Below the pieces are notes generated by a model. It saw nothing but the letters and a program-made list of their open reading frames with translations, made no database searches and was not told the DNA's origin. This document shows positions 35,328 through 47,901 of a stretch of DNA of 64,000 nucleotides, piece after piece. Positions within the stretch are counted from its first letter, which is position 1. The number at the start of each line of letters is the position of its first letter. The translations under genes and the position numbers were made by a program. Source of the DNA: Spirometra erinaceieuropaei (lineage: Eukaryota; Platyhelminthes; Cestoda; Diphyllobothriidea; Diphyllobothriidae); the NCBI GenBank assembly GCA_902702965.1, contig CACRXP010000381.1, positions 290,604 to 354,603 of the forward strand. The letters are read 5' to 3'.

Positions 35328-36140
35328 TCGGTAGACGGGAACTCACCGATCCTGCCTGCGGAACTCACACGTTCCGTTGTGACTTGGGGCCCTCTCTCGA
35401 GTCCATCCAGCAACCGCACAGCGGCGCACACTATAGGCAGAATGACATTACCGACAAAGACAAGGGAGACTGGAACGGCCAGTTCTGACTTATTAGCCGT
35501 CGTCAGCCAGTCATACCCAACCCCGAAGTGTGAAACACCCGAGGCTCGAACTCACGACCAAGTAGTTAGAAGTTCAACGACTTTAACCACTGGGCCACGG
35601 GCCCGTTATCCTGTGGGTTGCGATTAGGTATATGCAATGGTAGGAGGGCGCTCACTGATCACGCTACGCAACTCACTCGTCCCGTTGTACCTTAGGGCTC
35701 CCTCTCGAGCCCAACCAGTAGCCACACAGCAGTGCATGATATGGCCAGGATAGTATTATGGACAAAGACAAGGGAGAGTGCAATAGCCAATTTTTTGCTT
35801 AATAGCGTCGTCAGCCAGTGGGCAATGTTACTCGGTCCATATTACGCGTCGTTGTGCGGCTGTTGTTTGGGCTCCAGAGAGAGAAAGCCCGTAAGGCACA
35901 ACGAAAGGAGCGAGTTCCGTAACACGATCGGTGAGTGCCTCTCTACCATTGCAGATTTCCGACCACCACAACCGACAGGTCAACGAGCCCATGGCTCAGT
36001 TGGACCTCTGACTAACAAGTCGTGGGGTCGAGCCCCAGGTGTTCAACATCTCGGGGTTGGGCATGACTGGCTGACAACAACCAGTAGGACGGAAGTGGTC
36101 ATCACAGTCTTCCTCGTTTTTGTCAGTCATGTTGCTCTGC
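35328..36140. mobile_element. SINE family A cluster: two minus units meeting two plus units
   Basis: Minus units at 35328-35640 (full) and 35641-35830 (truncated before its head), then plus-strand tail at 35836-35955 (GCGGCTGTTGTTTGGGCTCC...GAGCGAGTTCCGT) followed by a plus-strand head at 35960-36140 (A box near GGCTCAGTTGG, B box GGTCGAGCCCC). The copies meet head to head, 0.5 kb upstream of the first seen bestrophin exon. Confidence 0.8.
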
Positions 36141-36632
36141 CTTCATTCTCTTTGTTTTTACACTGCCTCTGCAACTTGCGGCCTCCTTGTTAACTATTAT
36201 CAGTATACGATGAGTAGTCTTAGAATAGCTGTAAGCGTAGAGTCTCCATGGCATCTGTTGATCGTCAGTTACTACGCCTTAGCCAGCCCTAAGCCTACAG
36301 TAATAATTCTAGAATTAAAGCTTCAAAGGCAGAACAATCCATACCTTTGTACGACGATCATATATCGTTCCAGTACGCTTGACTAAGAGGGTAACTTCTG
36401 TTCTGAAACTCTTCATAAAAAATATAACTTTCTAGATTTCAGAAGTCACCTCAGCCGAGATCTAAAGTTTTTTTTCGATTAAAATAGTCATTGCACACCA
36501 CCAACAACCATGACCACTATGAGTAGCCATTATGTAGCTACAGCATGAAGTTCCTGTCAAAAATTCGATCATGTTTGTCATTTTTGGATTCATCTCTGTC
36601 ATTCGTTAAGTTGTTTGTGCATATTTTTTTAG

Positions 36633-36743
36633 ATGGAAAGGCAGTCTCTACAAGCTGGTTTGGGTTGACCTCGCAGTATACATAACTTGTTTCTATATAA
36701 TCAACTTCACCTACCGGTTCCTACTAACGCCACCTCAGAAGCA
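36633..36743 (+). CDS. BEST: Bestrophin exon: RWKGSLYK block, transmembrane helix 1
   Basis: Acceptor TATTTTTTTAG, donor AAGCA/GTAAGT. After completing a split Arg codon it reads WKGSLYKLVWVDLAVYITCF then INFTYRFLLTPPQK. The RWKGS(I/L)YK motif followed by a hydrophobic helix and a YRF..L turn is the family signature near residue 25 of bestrophins. 111 nt; enters with one base of a codon and leaves with two, so the next exon must begin with one base, which it does (A, giving Gln). The next intron is 11.2 kb, the longest seen in this gene. Confidence 0.9.
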
Positions 36744-37989
36744 GTAAGTCATGTACAATCCCCGATTTTTCCTCTTTTAAATACTAGATGTATGACTATA
36801 TTTCTATAATGATAACATTATTTTGCCGTCAACGTGCATGTTACATTTTCTAGTAGGGAGTGAAGCGCATTTTGGGTGACTATTCGGATAGTCTTCTGCT
36901 TTCTTGCAATATATTCGATTGGAAGCAGAATTTTAGTAAGAATCCTCTGACTGAGTTTATAATGGCATGGCCAACCTGATTTTAATGGGTGGATTTATGA
37001 AGCTTCTGATCTGGACTCCAATTACATTTATGCTGTTCTTTTTTTCTTCCGCTTTTTTTCCAGGAATTTTCCTCTCATTTTTTTCGTTCCATTCGACGAA
37101 AACATAGAATAAAAAATAATCTATGGAATGAATGCATGGTTTCATACGGGAATGAAGTAAAAATCCCTGAATCTCTGCATGTTGTTTTTCAAAGTCTCTT
37201 TAGCATAACTAGGCACGTGCGTGGGCACTAAAACAGCGCTTAAAGCCTGGAACGGTTGCAAATGTATCGATGTGAGGCAGAATTCGGAGTTTAGTGTTAA
37301 GAAAGTTTTTAATCAAATTGAAAAGGGTCTCTAACAGGCTCACCCGGAGAAACATAGGCAGATCCCGTTTTTCTGCGTCAAGTCATTCATCATGGCTTTT
37401 AATGTATAATTAAGGATTTTCAGGTCATTCGTTTAATGTTGTTGGCGGTTTCGGTCAAATGTGCCTGTTTCACAGTTGCTTGCGGACTCCGCCAAATCAA
37501 TTGCTTATCATTAACATAATGACGTTTGTCTGATTCATTGTTTGTTAGTGTGTAAAAACACCGGTCGTTTGTGTTTTTATTTATGAGCAAGAGAAATCAC
37601 ACCTTACCTCTATTCCTGTCAAATTTCCTGCAAGCAAAAATTCGCCCACCAAGACCGTCCCAGCCGCGAGGTGGGCATCCCTTGACGATTCTCGATTCAA
37701 CTAAGATGGCTGTGATGCTCACGGCGTAATTTTCTCCCACATCTCCACATTTCAGTCTTGTTCCGTTAAAAAAAACAGAGGTTTCCTAAACGGCCTCTCG
37801 AAAGGAAGTCTAGCTTTGTAGGAAATGGGAGCACAGGCACCTGCTGAATTGCTACGGGCGCCTTCTGTTTCCGCTCACCCATTCATAACCAATATTACTA
37901 TCTCGAACCTAATACACGACAGTTCGGCCGTAGTTGCCGACGATGTCAATCATGTGCTCCACAGCAGGATAAGAGCAGTCACGGTGATT
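36744..37989. other. Bestrophin intron, start, no feature recognised
   Basis: AT-rich intron sequence after the donor at 36744. The same intron contains the family B pair, three Penelope remnants and telomere-like tracts further on. 38665-40730 and 44745-46780 within it are likewise empty to the eye. Confidence 0.5.
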
Positions 37990-38660
37990 TGAGCGCAACT
38001 TGCTGTGATTCAGCAAACCATGGCCCTCGCAGTCTGATGTGCTTTGGCACTTGGTTCCCTGCCGGTAGCTGCGCTTACCTTTCCGCTGGGTCTACAGGCC
38101 GTGGGCATGGTTGTCCAGTGGCTTATGTCACCCTTTTTTTCCTGGCCCACTTTTTGTTGTTGGTTAAAATCCGGGTCAGCAGTTTGTTGTGGCGGTACGT
38201 CTAGGTGCGGTTCCGACCGTTCCAGTCACATACGCCCTCTGCCGCCTTTGGTCTTCTTCACTATGTCTTGACAGCGGGCTCAGGGAGGTGAAGAGAGTGC
38301 GGCAGATTCACGCACAAATCGCCGAACCTCCTGTCTCCTTGACGTGGAGCACACGGTGGATATCGTCAACAATGGCGGTTGAACCGTCAGTGATAGTAGA
38401 ATTGCGCTACATCTCCCGCACTCTCTGCCCTCCCACCTGGGTCCAAGACAGTGTCAAGCAACCACAGGGGGGGGAAGCGCTCGGGTGACTGGCGCGGCGA
38501 AAACCTGTACGTAGGCGTACCACCACGCACCCCTAATCCCCGACGTACACTGACGAGGATTTGACAGCCCAATGAAAGTAGGGGACAGCACAGATCTCGA
38601 CCGACACGGCGTGCGCCTCCAACTAGGCCTGCCGTCACACCCGACTATTGGCATTTATTG
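37990..38660. repeat. Family B repeat, inverted pair
   Basis: Plus copy at about 37990-38385 (CCATGGCCCTCGCAGTCTGA, then CTTCTTCACTATGTCTTGAC and GAGCACACGGTGGATATCGT) meets a minus copy at about 38385-38660 (TCCAAGACAGTGTCAAGC; CTGACGAGGATTTGACAG). It is in the bestrophin intron 36744-47901. Confidence 0.65.
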
Positions 38661-40734
38661 TGGCTGCGCATTCCCGATAACACATGTCGCACTTCGATCT
38701 AGCCGTCCCACTGTCGATCCAGAGCATCCACCGCGGGTCTCATTATAGGGGCTCAATCAACAGACGGTGTCTAGCAGACGGGTCATAAGCACTTAGTCGA
38801 AAGGAAGTTCATCAGTACCTTGCCGCCTGTCATCCTTCGTCGCTGCAGACTGGGTATTTACTCAAATAGAAATGGACGCACACCGATCCATCGGCTTCCG
38901 GAAGTAAGCAAGCTGCGAATGGGTGACAGCGATCACGAACAGACAACCGCATGCCACATGTGCTTAGAGGAGAAGAAAAAGGGGTGAGGATTTCAGGGTC
39001 TAGCACTGTAATTAAAGATGTCCCGTGTCTTCAATCTAACCCACAGTTATGGGTAGGTGGAAAGGTTTAATTACGATTTAATTCACAGTAATCTCCACCT
39101 GCAGCGGTCGTCAGCCGCACCGTGGTTTGGTCCTCAATATGTCCCTTAAGCTAGTGCCAGTTCAATATGGCTATTGATGGGGTCACCGTTTGAATTCTCC
39201 GCTTCCTCCGGCTGACATGAAATTCGGTCACCCAACAAAGAGCAGCCCGTGACGCAGTCGAAGGTACCGTTGGGCTCCGGAGAAATTGAGTGAGCGTCCA
39301 CCTGAAATAGTTTGTCTTTTTGCTAACAGCAAGTTCGCATGCCTGCATCCATGTCCGGATCGGTTTCCCGGATGAAACTTAATGTGTCACACTTACATTC
39401 CTCTCGGCAAATAACGCCAGGTTATAGAGACTGACTAGTTGTGATGCTCTGAATGCATAAGTTGTTGACGTACTCACCAGATACAGTAGACGTCCTCTTT
39501 TAAGAAACGATAACCAAAATCCTGAAATTCTTTTTCGATTCGAAAAAGTTGCTTAAATAATCATGTGATACTAATTATCATGCAGCGCAATCCTAAAATA
39601 TTCCAGTCACACCAGAATTCGGGTTATTGCATTAGGTCTCATTCGGCCGTCTACAAAACGGGATTTTTTAAAAAGCACTGCTTAAGTAGCATGCATTTTA
39701 TTCATTGATTTTCTTTGTTCTTGCAAATTTTTTAGAGAATAAACATAAAAAAATCCTCCCCTGTGCTCGTTGACAGTATATTACGTCTTCTTAAAATATG
39801 CCACTTAAACAGAGAGCATATTTCGTCTTTGAAATATTTTTCAACTCCCGAATAACTTTTGTCCTGCCTGCCGTTACAACTGAATTCAGAACTTAAGATG
39901 AGGGCTGTAGCACACATTTCTCTAAACTCTCAGGAAGAGATCATATAACATCCATAAAAAGTGCATTAATAAATGTGCTGACAGGATGCTGTTTGAATGG
40001 GCCATTTGACGATCATGAAAAATCTCCTGGTGTGAATATTTTTTAAAACCGAAAAATACCCTTTCTTTGGGTATAAAATTTGAGGAAAAGGTAATTTCCT
40101 ATCAAACAAGTAGAAGGGCAAATATTTTGGGTGCACGCTTTACATAAAATATATCTGAATTAACAAGGGCATCGAAAATCGATGGACAAACTTCATACCA
40201 CTAAAGCAGTCGTTTTGCAGAGCCCAAAAGAAGCTTAGCCAAAAGCCGGCATACTGGGTTGACTGAAATATCTTTGGATTGCGCTGCATGATAATGAATA
40301 TTAAAACCATACTTAGGTAGTCCTTTCGAATCGAAATCTGATTTTTGAATTTCGATTAACATTTCATGCCTAGCACACCACCTGCGCCTTTGAGAGTTTT
40401 TCAACTACACCAGCAATGCCTGCCTCTGCGGGCTAATAAATCGGCCTGGACATCGGAATTTTTAAGTTAAATACCATAACTACTTAATTTACCTCAGCTT
40501 TGGTTTATGCGGAGCTTTCGGTGACATAGTACGTCGTCCGCCCCAGCGTATGGGTCACTTCAGTGTGGTCTCATAAGCGGGTATATAGCTATTATGAAAC
40601 TGCGTTCGTGCAAATTGCTAGGGAAATTGTTGTGGAGGCATAGCATTCGGCGACATTGGTCAATTCCCTGCAAACGGCTGCCTACTTCTTAGATAGGGCA
40701 TGAGAATATGGATTGCTCGTACTGTGCACGGCTT

Positions 40735-40925
40735 TGGGCTAGAGTTAGGGCTGAGGGCAGGATAGGTAATAAGGGCCAACGTTAGGGTTAGGACCAGCGT
40801 TAGATAAGTTAGAATCAGAGTTAAGTCTGTGCGGATTGGTGCAAAGGTCAGGGTTAGGGCCGGGAGGATAAGCGTTAGGATTGCGAGAGTTAGTGCTGGG
40901 GTCAGGGTTGAGGCAAGAGCACAGG
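40735..40925 (+). repeat. Degenerate TTAGGG-like tract
   Basis: Recurrent GTTAGGG, GGGTTAGG and GCGTTAGGATTG units on the plus strand with much drift. TTAGGG is the flatworm telomere repeat, so this is interstitial telomere-like sequence. Shorter tracts of the same kind: 5415-5465 and 44185-44260. Confidence 0.6.
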
Positions 40926-41159
40926 GGAATTCGTTTCCCCCGGAAATTTATCGTTAGGCTACCGGTAGCACAGGGAGTACTTACTCCCGTGTCTTAAAAT
41001 TCCTCCTCTAGACTGGGTCCGTTAGGCATGGTCACCAACCATCCTCTTCTTCCTCCACCATGAAGTGGGTAATTAGAATAACTCTGATTGCGATTGAAAA
41101 GTCAGCAGAACTCCAGCAGCTACAAAATACGCTCCACGAAAACAGCTATCCAGAGCGAT

Positions 41160-41860
41160 TCATCCTCCGGAATTTTAGAGAGCGTGCCATAAAACCTGTC
41201 GTTGCAACTGCAGAGAAAAAATACTGTTTCTACTAGGAGACGCAGCAAACGAATTAGTGAGACGACGTCTTAGGACAGTTCTCTCGAGTGCTTTCCCCGC
41301 GCGTATTCTTCGTAAACTCCCCCCTACTACGGTTGGGAGACAAAGACCGACTGCCGTTACAAGCCACATCCATGTGCATTTATTCATTCACCTGCTCCTG
41401 TGGAGCGGGATATATTGGCCGTACAACGAGGCGTCTGGAAAAGAGAATACGCGAAAACATGCCTGCCTGCCTAGGTAGAGGTGAAAATCGATCGATTTCC
41501 AGTTCAATTCTCGCACATCTACTCGATACAAACCACTAAGCCGACGCTCAAGAAGCCTTTAAAGATATCTACCGGGCACCGGCACACTATTCTAAAGGCC
41601 TGCGCAAACGGGTTCTAGCCACAGCCGAAGCAGTGGCCATTCGACTAGTGAACCCAGCACTCTGTTATCAGAAGACGCTGACACAAGCAGTCTGTCTGCC
41701 CTGGCCTACTGCAGACGTGATCGCACGCCGTCCCGACGCTCTAAGGGCAGTCACACGCACTTACCGTGCTTACAATCTAACCGGAACCCCTCTCCTCCCC
41801 CCCCCCCTCCCACCCCCAACTCCACCGTCCTCAATACGCTGATTCCGTCATGCGGGTGGC
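41160..41860 (+). mobile_element. Penelope-like element, GIY-YIG endonuclease end
   Basis: Plus strand, frame near 41360-41540: CIYSFTCSCGAGYIGRTTRR then LEKRIRENMPACLGRGENRS and SSILAHLLDTNH, the GIY-YIG nuclease as in the other copies. A stop follows, then the frame resumes AQEAFKDIYRAPAHYSKGLR. Preceding sequence (41170-41360) shows only weak relation to RT. Ends in a C-rich tract (41790-41825) that matches the C-rich tracts after the other endonuclease copies. Confidence 0.85.
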
Positions 41861-42254
41861 GTGGGAACATGGAGTCCGATTAGCCCAACCCCTGAGACGC
41901 ATTTATACCCTGTCTGCAATTAGACTGATCAATACCCATGTAAATGTATCGGCCTGATGATGAGCTAGCGAAATAAATATAATCGCCAAATGACTCTTCA
42001 ATCGTAATATGGGAATTTTCGCAGAACTCTGATTTTGAATGACATCTTCCCTTCGTTTCCGTTTGGTGGCGATAAAAGTGTCGTACACGCACACCGAATC
42101 CGCAGTTTTTTCCGATATTTATCGTTGGTCATGGCTTGCAGTCTTTACAATACTATTTTGACAGTAAGAACGAAAAAGGTGCCCCTGATAGAAGCGAACA
42201 GGTGAGTTCCAGCAAACAGTTCAGAATAGAAAGAAGATGCGATCACTGGAACAA

Positions 42255-42316
42255 GGCGTTTATTGGCCTGACGTTTCGGATTCTCACTCGCACTCATTAC
42301 CAGAGGCAGTCGCAGA
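42255..42316 (-). ncRNA. Degenerate hammerhead-like motif
   Basis: Minus strand: stem I GCCT/AGGC is intact and GAAACGTC is intact (42277-42270), but the core reads CTGGTAA instead of CTGATGA and stem II has lost pairs. Two transitions in the core should abolish cleavage. It lies about 90 bp downstream of a Penelope C-terminal remnant at 42397-42690 on the same strand. Confidence 0.65.
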
Positions 42317-42396
42317 TGTAGGTAGTGGAGGCACGGGGACTGCAGTATTTATAGTACGTACCTGCCGTGGGGTCACTTGTGCACTACAATAAACAG

Positions 42397-42700
42397 CTAT
42401 TGAGACCACCGCTGTGGGTCGTAATTGATGTGATGATGGCTCGTCAGTCCGCGTCCGAGCCCGGAATAGTTGGCCGCCTGCGTCCTCCTCATGGGACTGA
42501 TTCGCATGTTCAGGAAAGTCACAGCACCGTACATGTTGATGGAATGCAGGCTCACGCGGTTGTCAGCTCTCGCGAGAAGTTCAGTCTTCTGAAACGTGAT
42601 AATATGGCCGGGTTCCGTGGAATGAATCGCAACCTCATGGTTGGCGTCCATCCTCCTCACTGCTGCTGCGTGCTCAGCCATTCGCGTCCGGAGTAATCTC
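42397..42700 (-). pseudogene. Penelope-like C-terminal (post GIY-YIG) remnant
   Basis: Minus-strand frame reads MAEHAAAVRRMDANHEVAIH then STEPGHIITFQKTELLARAD and NRVSLHSINMYG, the EH..AVRR.DA...VA.H....GH.F.F..A..LA..DNRV block found after the GIY-YIG core in flatworm Penelope elements. A second copy of its last part is at 57000-57140. It is truncated and flanked on the left by its terminal repeat. Confidence 0.75.
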
Positions 42701-43010
42701 CCAGTTTCTACGACGTAGTTGCTTTGTCCGTAACTGCACCAAATCCGTTAAACGACTCCAGGCATTTTCTGCCGTGGCAGCGGGTCGTTTAGCTGATCTT
42801 TGCTTCCGGTCTGTGCGCAACCCCAACTCCCAGGGGAGTGAGAAGGCGGCTGACGGCTTCCGAGACGTTCTACACGTACGGACGCGCTTGCCAAAATTTA
42901 GGGCCGATTGGATTTGGTTTCTGGTTTCGTCTGCCTACTTGCTGGTTGACAAAGCTGCGCGGGTAGCCATTGGTTCTCAGTACCCGTCAGCGCCACCTCC
43001 ACTACCTTTA

Positions 43011-43075
43011 TCTGCGACCGCCTCTGATGATGGGTTCGAATGAGAGTCCGAAACGTCAGACCAATAAACTTCTTG
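43011..43075 (+). ncRNA. Hammerhead-like ribozyme motif
   Basis: Plus strand: CTGATGA (43024-43030), extra T, stem II GGGTTC/GAGTCC (with two G-T pairs) and loop GAATGA, then GAAACGTC (43050-43057). Core intact; stem I is imperfect. It faces the degenerate minus-strand motif at 42255-42316, so this stretch too is an inverted pair of terminal repeats around a Penelope remnant. Confidence 0.68.
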
Positions 43076-44261
43076 TTCCAGCGATCGCATCTTTTCCTCC
43101 TTCTTCTGAATAGTAAACCCATTTGCCCAGTTCTGACTTCTACACACATAGACCAATCGAAAAGGTTGTAGAACTCCAAGCAGTGTTTGAGTACACCAGC
43201 GGGGCGTCCGATCCTTGTTTGGATGTCTGTTTCATTGTAACGTTTTTCCAGTACAGCAGGTGCAGTTTCAACTGCGAGGCGTTGCAAGACGAGGTATGCT
43301 GTGGCTTCATGTCGAAGGAAACTCGTGCTTCGAAAACTGGACCCCATACAGCTTTCGTAAGAAGTATTCTGTTCAGTCGGGGGTTTTTTAAAGCCTTCAA
43401 GAGGAGACTCGGACGAAGAAACCGAAGCAGTGCTATTCCTCGCTCCCTGTTCCTTCGAGCCTTCCCAGGTCCTTCTTCTCTCTGTTTGCTACAGCCTGCA
43501 TTGAGGTGCCTCCGCATGGAGCGTAGGAAGCATCCATTTCCTGGAGGAAATTTATGCAACACAGGGGACATCCATCTTGTACCCAATAAAACACTCCAAT
43601 AGTAACGAAACGGGTGTGTGGAAGATTTGACGGTCGTCGGCACGAAGGTTCCCAAGCCCTTGTGTCCGGAAAGACAGATTGGACTGTCTCTAGATGAAGG
43701 TGCTCAAATTTTTACAAGTAGTCATTCGGCAACGAAGAAGCATGTAAATGATTGTCGAAAAGCAAAAATACTGAAAATTGAGTGTATTCACGATGGCATA
43801 AGCAAGGCAAGTGAGAGTGTTGCATACACAGGAGGGAATAAAAGAATATTCTACCAGCGAGATAACTTACATCACTGTTTTAACTCTTTTTTTATTTGTA
43901 CCACACAGGTAAGTGCGCCCATCAGCACTTGTAGGCTTTCATTTGTTGTTTGTTCGTTGCAGCTGATAAAAACAAGATCGTGTTTTTGTTTGCAAAAGAT
44001 CCTACATTACAGATGTCAGTCTCTTTTGTAGGCACAAGTGTGGTTTGCTTGAATACATGTTGGGGCTACTGGCCACGAGTCTTAAATATTTGCTCTCAGT
44101 CGTTAGGTTTGCTAGAATTGCACCTCCTTTAAGCGGTTTGAGATAGCCAGTTGGTGGCCTTGCCCTGAATTCCAGCGGGAGTTTAAGGTTGGTGTTATGG
44201 TAAGGATATGGTTAGGGTTCTCCTATGAGGGTCAGTGCTAGCGTTATTGTTAGTCCAGAGT

Positions 44262-44740
44262 GTCCCAAGCGGGCCACGTGCTAGATGCGCTAGATCAAAA
44301 CGGAGGTCATATCAGATTCTGGCAAGCGTTATCAGATTTGCGCACCATAACAAATGCCTACATTTCGAGGTGCGGTGGCAGACTCGGTTGCCGGCAGACG
44401 TCGCGCGCACTAGGACCCCTGCCATACCCCTCATTGTTGTTGTTGTTGGTCAAAAACCTGGTCATTTGCTGTGTGGACCAGGGGCTGTGGAGTGGAGCGT
44501 CAAGGTGCGGGCTCGACCGGGTCATCCACCTGCGTCCTCCCCCGCCTCCGGTCTTCTTGACTTTGTCTTGACACGGGACCCAGGTGGGGAGGAGGAGGAG
44601 GAGAGAATGCGATAAATGCTGCGCAAGTCTACATTCACTATAAACTGATTCACGCACAAGTCACCGTACCTGCTTCATTATGCTGTAGAGCACACGGTGG
44701 ACATCGTCGGAAAGGACGGTCGAACTATCGTTAGCCTTGA
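44262..44740 (+). repeat. Family B repeat
   Basis: The longest well-preserved plus copy: CATACCCCTCATTGTTGTTG, GGTCAAAAACCTGGTCATTT, CCGGTCTTCTTGACTTTGTC, then GAGCACACGGTGGACATCGT. A plus-strand frame spans much of it, but the frame is not kept in other copies. Confidence 0.65.
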
Positions 44741-46784
44741 AGACAGAACTCAGAAGTATGTACCCCCTGTCGCTTAGAACAAGGTCACCTTAGTACGCGG
44801 GGTCCATATTCCTGTGTGCGACCCCAGAACCCTGTCCTACAAAACTCTGATGTACAAGTAGAACCGATTAATGTCTCTAAACCCGCCATCCTGCCTAAAA
44901 ATAGTGATTTATTCTCTGCTGATGATGGTGAACTTTGCTTATCGTACGATTAACCGCTTCCAGAATTTCATGGCCATCCAAACTACCAGGCATTGACTAT
45001 TTTTGGGACATTCTACTTCTGCACTGAAGGGAGTTCGTGCCGCATGCGTTTACCGCCGAGCACTGCCCAAACTACCCCGAATTTACATATCCGCAGGAGC
45101 ATTCGTCTCTCCTTTTAAGCGTGGAAATCAAGCAAAGTATCAAAGACCAATCCGGCGATTATAATTGTCACGGAATTCGCATCTTACCACATTTTATTTC
45201 AATAACTTGTATTTCCAGCACTTACTTTTGACAATTAGCCAACCAACCGTTGCAGACTTTTGGCAACTTTTGACAAGTTTTTGACATATTTCGTTTCATG
45301 TTTGAAACAAAACAACTTTAGGACATTTAAGCTGGCCCGAAAACCTATCTGTTTGATTTTTTGCTCGGAACAACTCCGCAATCGGATTCGAGCCTTGTAA
45401 TCGACCAGCCTAAAGTATGGGTCTAATTTAGTTTCTGCCTTTAAAATTTTCAACAATCCTCGTTCGGTGAGGGGCCGGGTTGTCCATCGACATCATGCAA
45501 TTCTCCAGTCCTGCCCTATTTATGTTCTCCCAGTATCTGAAGTTATTCTTCAAAAGAACCACGAACACATGTCTGCGGTCTGTTCAATTTACCCCCGTAT
45601 ATATAGTGGGCCTGCAACAGCCAGACAATGGAATGGGTAGATACCATCGCTGATCCTTTGCTTGTCGTTCCCCAAACGTGACCTCGTTCGTACAAATTAC
45701 TCGATTGCTTTAAAGAGCTCGTCATAGGGAACTTGGCATTAATGATTCCCGCCTCGCCTCTATACCTGCAGAATTTAACAAGGCAACACGCCCTGGACGC
45801 CCAATTCGTCTCATTTAGTCGTTGACTGAGTGTGCACAAAGGCCCTTCAAAACGACACCCGTAAAGGCTTCGGTTCTCTTGGTCCTCCGTAAAATCTCAC
45901 CTTTCAAATATCTTCCTTGATCTACCACACTCGCGAGCCCGCTCCTAGTCACACATTCTGTCGTGTAGACCAATCCACCGGCAGCTCCTAAGTAACTTGA
46001 TGACTAAACGATGCAGCCTTTTGTATTCCGATGGCTTGGCTCCGAGACCCACCATCCTTAACTGACTGCAGTTTTACTGGTTTGGATTTCAGTCAGCCGT
46101 AGAACCGAAAATCTGGGGACTGCTTAAAGTACATGAACCAGAGAGCGGTGAGATGCGTTTGGTTTTGTAGGGAGGAGGGGCATGAGGTTATTCCCAGTCA
46201 CCAATGTCGTCGTAACTACCAGCTCATTTCCTAAGAGTTCTTCTATCGGCTTGAGGCGTGCGGACTATTGGATGCCTGGACGATCCAGGCTTCCGCATTC
46301 CGATGGCTCGCCAGGCGCGTTTGACTCGGCAACTCACTTGCTGCAGTTAAACTGCGTCGCTCAGACAGTTCTGTATACCAGCAAATGCCTTAAGTACTTC
46401 AACAAGGGCGTGGTTAAATCGGTTGGTTTTTTTTAGTGGGAATGCAGCTTGACTATGAACACATGTGTTACAGTTAAAAAGTTATTCTCTCCTAGGTTTT
46501 CTTCCCCAAAACGACCTCATCAGGGTCTTTGGTACATAAAGATCAAATTGGCCCACATATTTCCTTATTAGCGTCTGACAGAACCTCGACATGTTCAGGC
46601 AGGACATGATGTTATCAGGCACAAACTGATACTTTATAGCATGCACGACTAAGATCTTCATGTCGGCTGCTCTCAGACCACATTCGTCCAACCTGCTCAT
46701 TTCCAACCATAGACAAATCATATTAATATTGAAAATTCGGTCAGATCGCAGTTGGTAGCCAGGAATGGGGAAGCGGCTGGCGAC

Positions 46785-47065
46785 CTTAACCCAAATCTTA
46801 CTCTAACCCTAAACCTAACCTCAAACTTAAGCGTTAATCGGTAGCCTGAACGGCAACCCTAACCCTAACCGAAATAGTAAACGTAACCGTAGCCCTTAGA
46901 CATAGCCGTAACCGAAAAACCTAACCCCAATACTGAAACCTAATTATACTCTCAAACCCTAACCGTAACCTGAAACCCTAAGCCTAAGCCTAAAGGCATA
47001 ACTCTAACCCGAAAATCGGAAACCATTAACCGGTACCCTATTCCTAACCTCAGACGTAAAACGGA
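46785..47065 (-). repeat. Degenerate TTAGGG-like tract (C-rich on plus strand)
   Basis: Plus strand carries CTAACCCTAAACCTAACC, AACCCTAACCCTAACC and similar units for about 280 bp, the longest such tract here. Individual units drift (AACCGTAACC, AAGCCTAAGCC), as expected for old interstitial telomere-like DNA rather than a live telomere. Confidence 0.65.
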
Positions 47066-47069
47066 AGCC

Positions 47070-47150
47070 AAATGGGTCAGATGTGCTTATGGAACCCCAA
47101 AAGTAGCCCCAGTAAACAAACCCCTCAGCCACCTGTAACACGGGGCCTGG
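47070..47150 (+). repeat. Family F repeat, body fragment
   Basis: Shares GGTCAGATGTG, TAGCCCCA and CAGCCACCTGTAA with 6270-6365. The tRNA-like head is absent; it abuts a TTAGGG-like tract. Confidence 0.5.
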
Positions 47151-47901
47151 CTACCAAATGCGATCTAGCCGTTCCATCAAACGATTCACACGGCAGTTCT
47201 GTTGTTGCTGTTACCCTCCATATTCGTTCAAAAATATACATCAATCGCACTTGTTTTGATTTCTTTATCGGATGACATAGTAAAAGGAACGGTGACATTT
47301 CCCTGGTCCATCTTGGGACTCTGCGTATGGCAGAACGAATTATACGGGAAAAATACTAGCAAAGACACAGGACATTGGCCTGGCAGATACTGGGTTCACA
47401 CCCGGCCTCTTGGACCACTGAGCGTTTTAAAGTCCAACGCCCAGCAGCTGATTCACGGACCCATGGTCCTGTCGGGAATATTCGCGATTCAGCATGGCCG
47501 GCTGACTACGGCTGTCAAATCAGATATGGCCGTTCCACTATCTCCGTCTTTGCCAGTATTCCTTCTAACCGTATTTCTCACCACTAGGCCACCGTCTATC
47601 AGGAAGTTTAGATCGGCTTTAAGACTAAAACGAAGTATTATGTTCCTTTGGACAATTGGCTTCGTGGAGCCCCACTTCTGTTTGATTTGATATCCCCAAT
47701 CGCAACCACAAACTCGCAAATGGCAGGAGAGTGCGAAACAAAGTACCACTAACATGTTCTTGTAAATTTCTTATGCGCCAAACTGGCCAGATATCACTGT
47801 CAATGTAGGGACTTGTCAAGGTATTTTATAAGACTTCATGACTGATTTTTAACAAGCGATCCCCCACTCACTCCGTCTACCCTTCCACCGCCTCCATGCA
47901 G

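Noticed and set aside
41950..41990. Hammerhead motif CTGATGATGAGCTAGCGAAATA after the Penelope element at 41.2-41.9 kb
   Set aside because: CTGATGA and GAAA are present but no stem II of more than two pairs and no stem I can be formed.
43140..43655. Overlapping long open frames on both strands (171 and 159 codons)
   Set aside because: Mirror-image long frames with no homology, motif or splice signal, next to a Penelope terminal repeat; chance openness is the simplest explanation.
44920..44950. Another CTGATGATGG match
   Set aside because: No GAAA box at the right distance and no helices.
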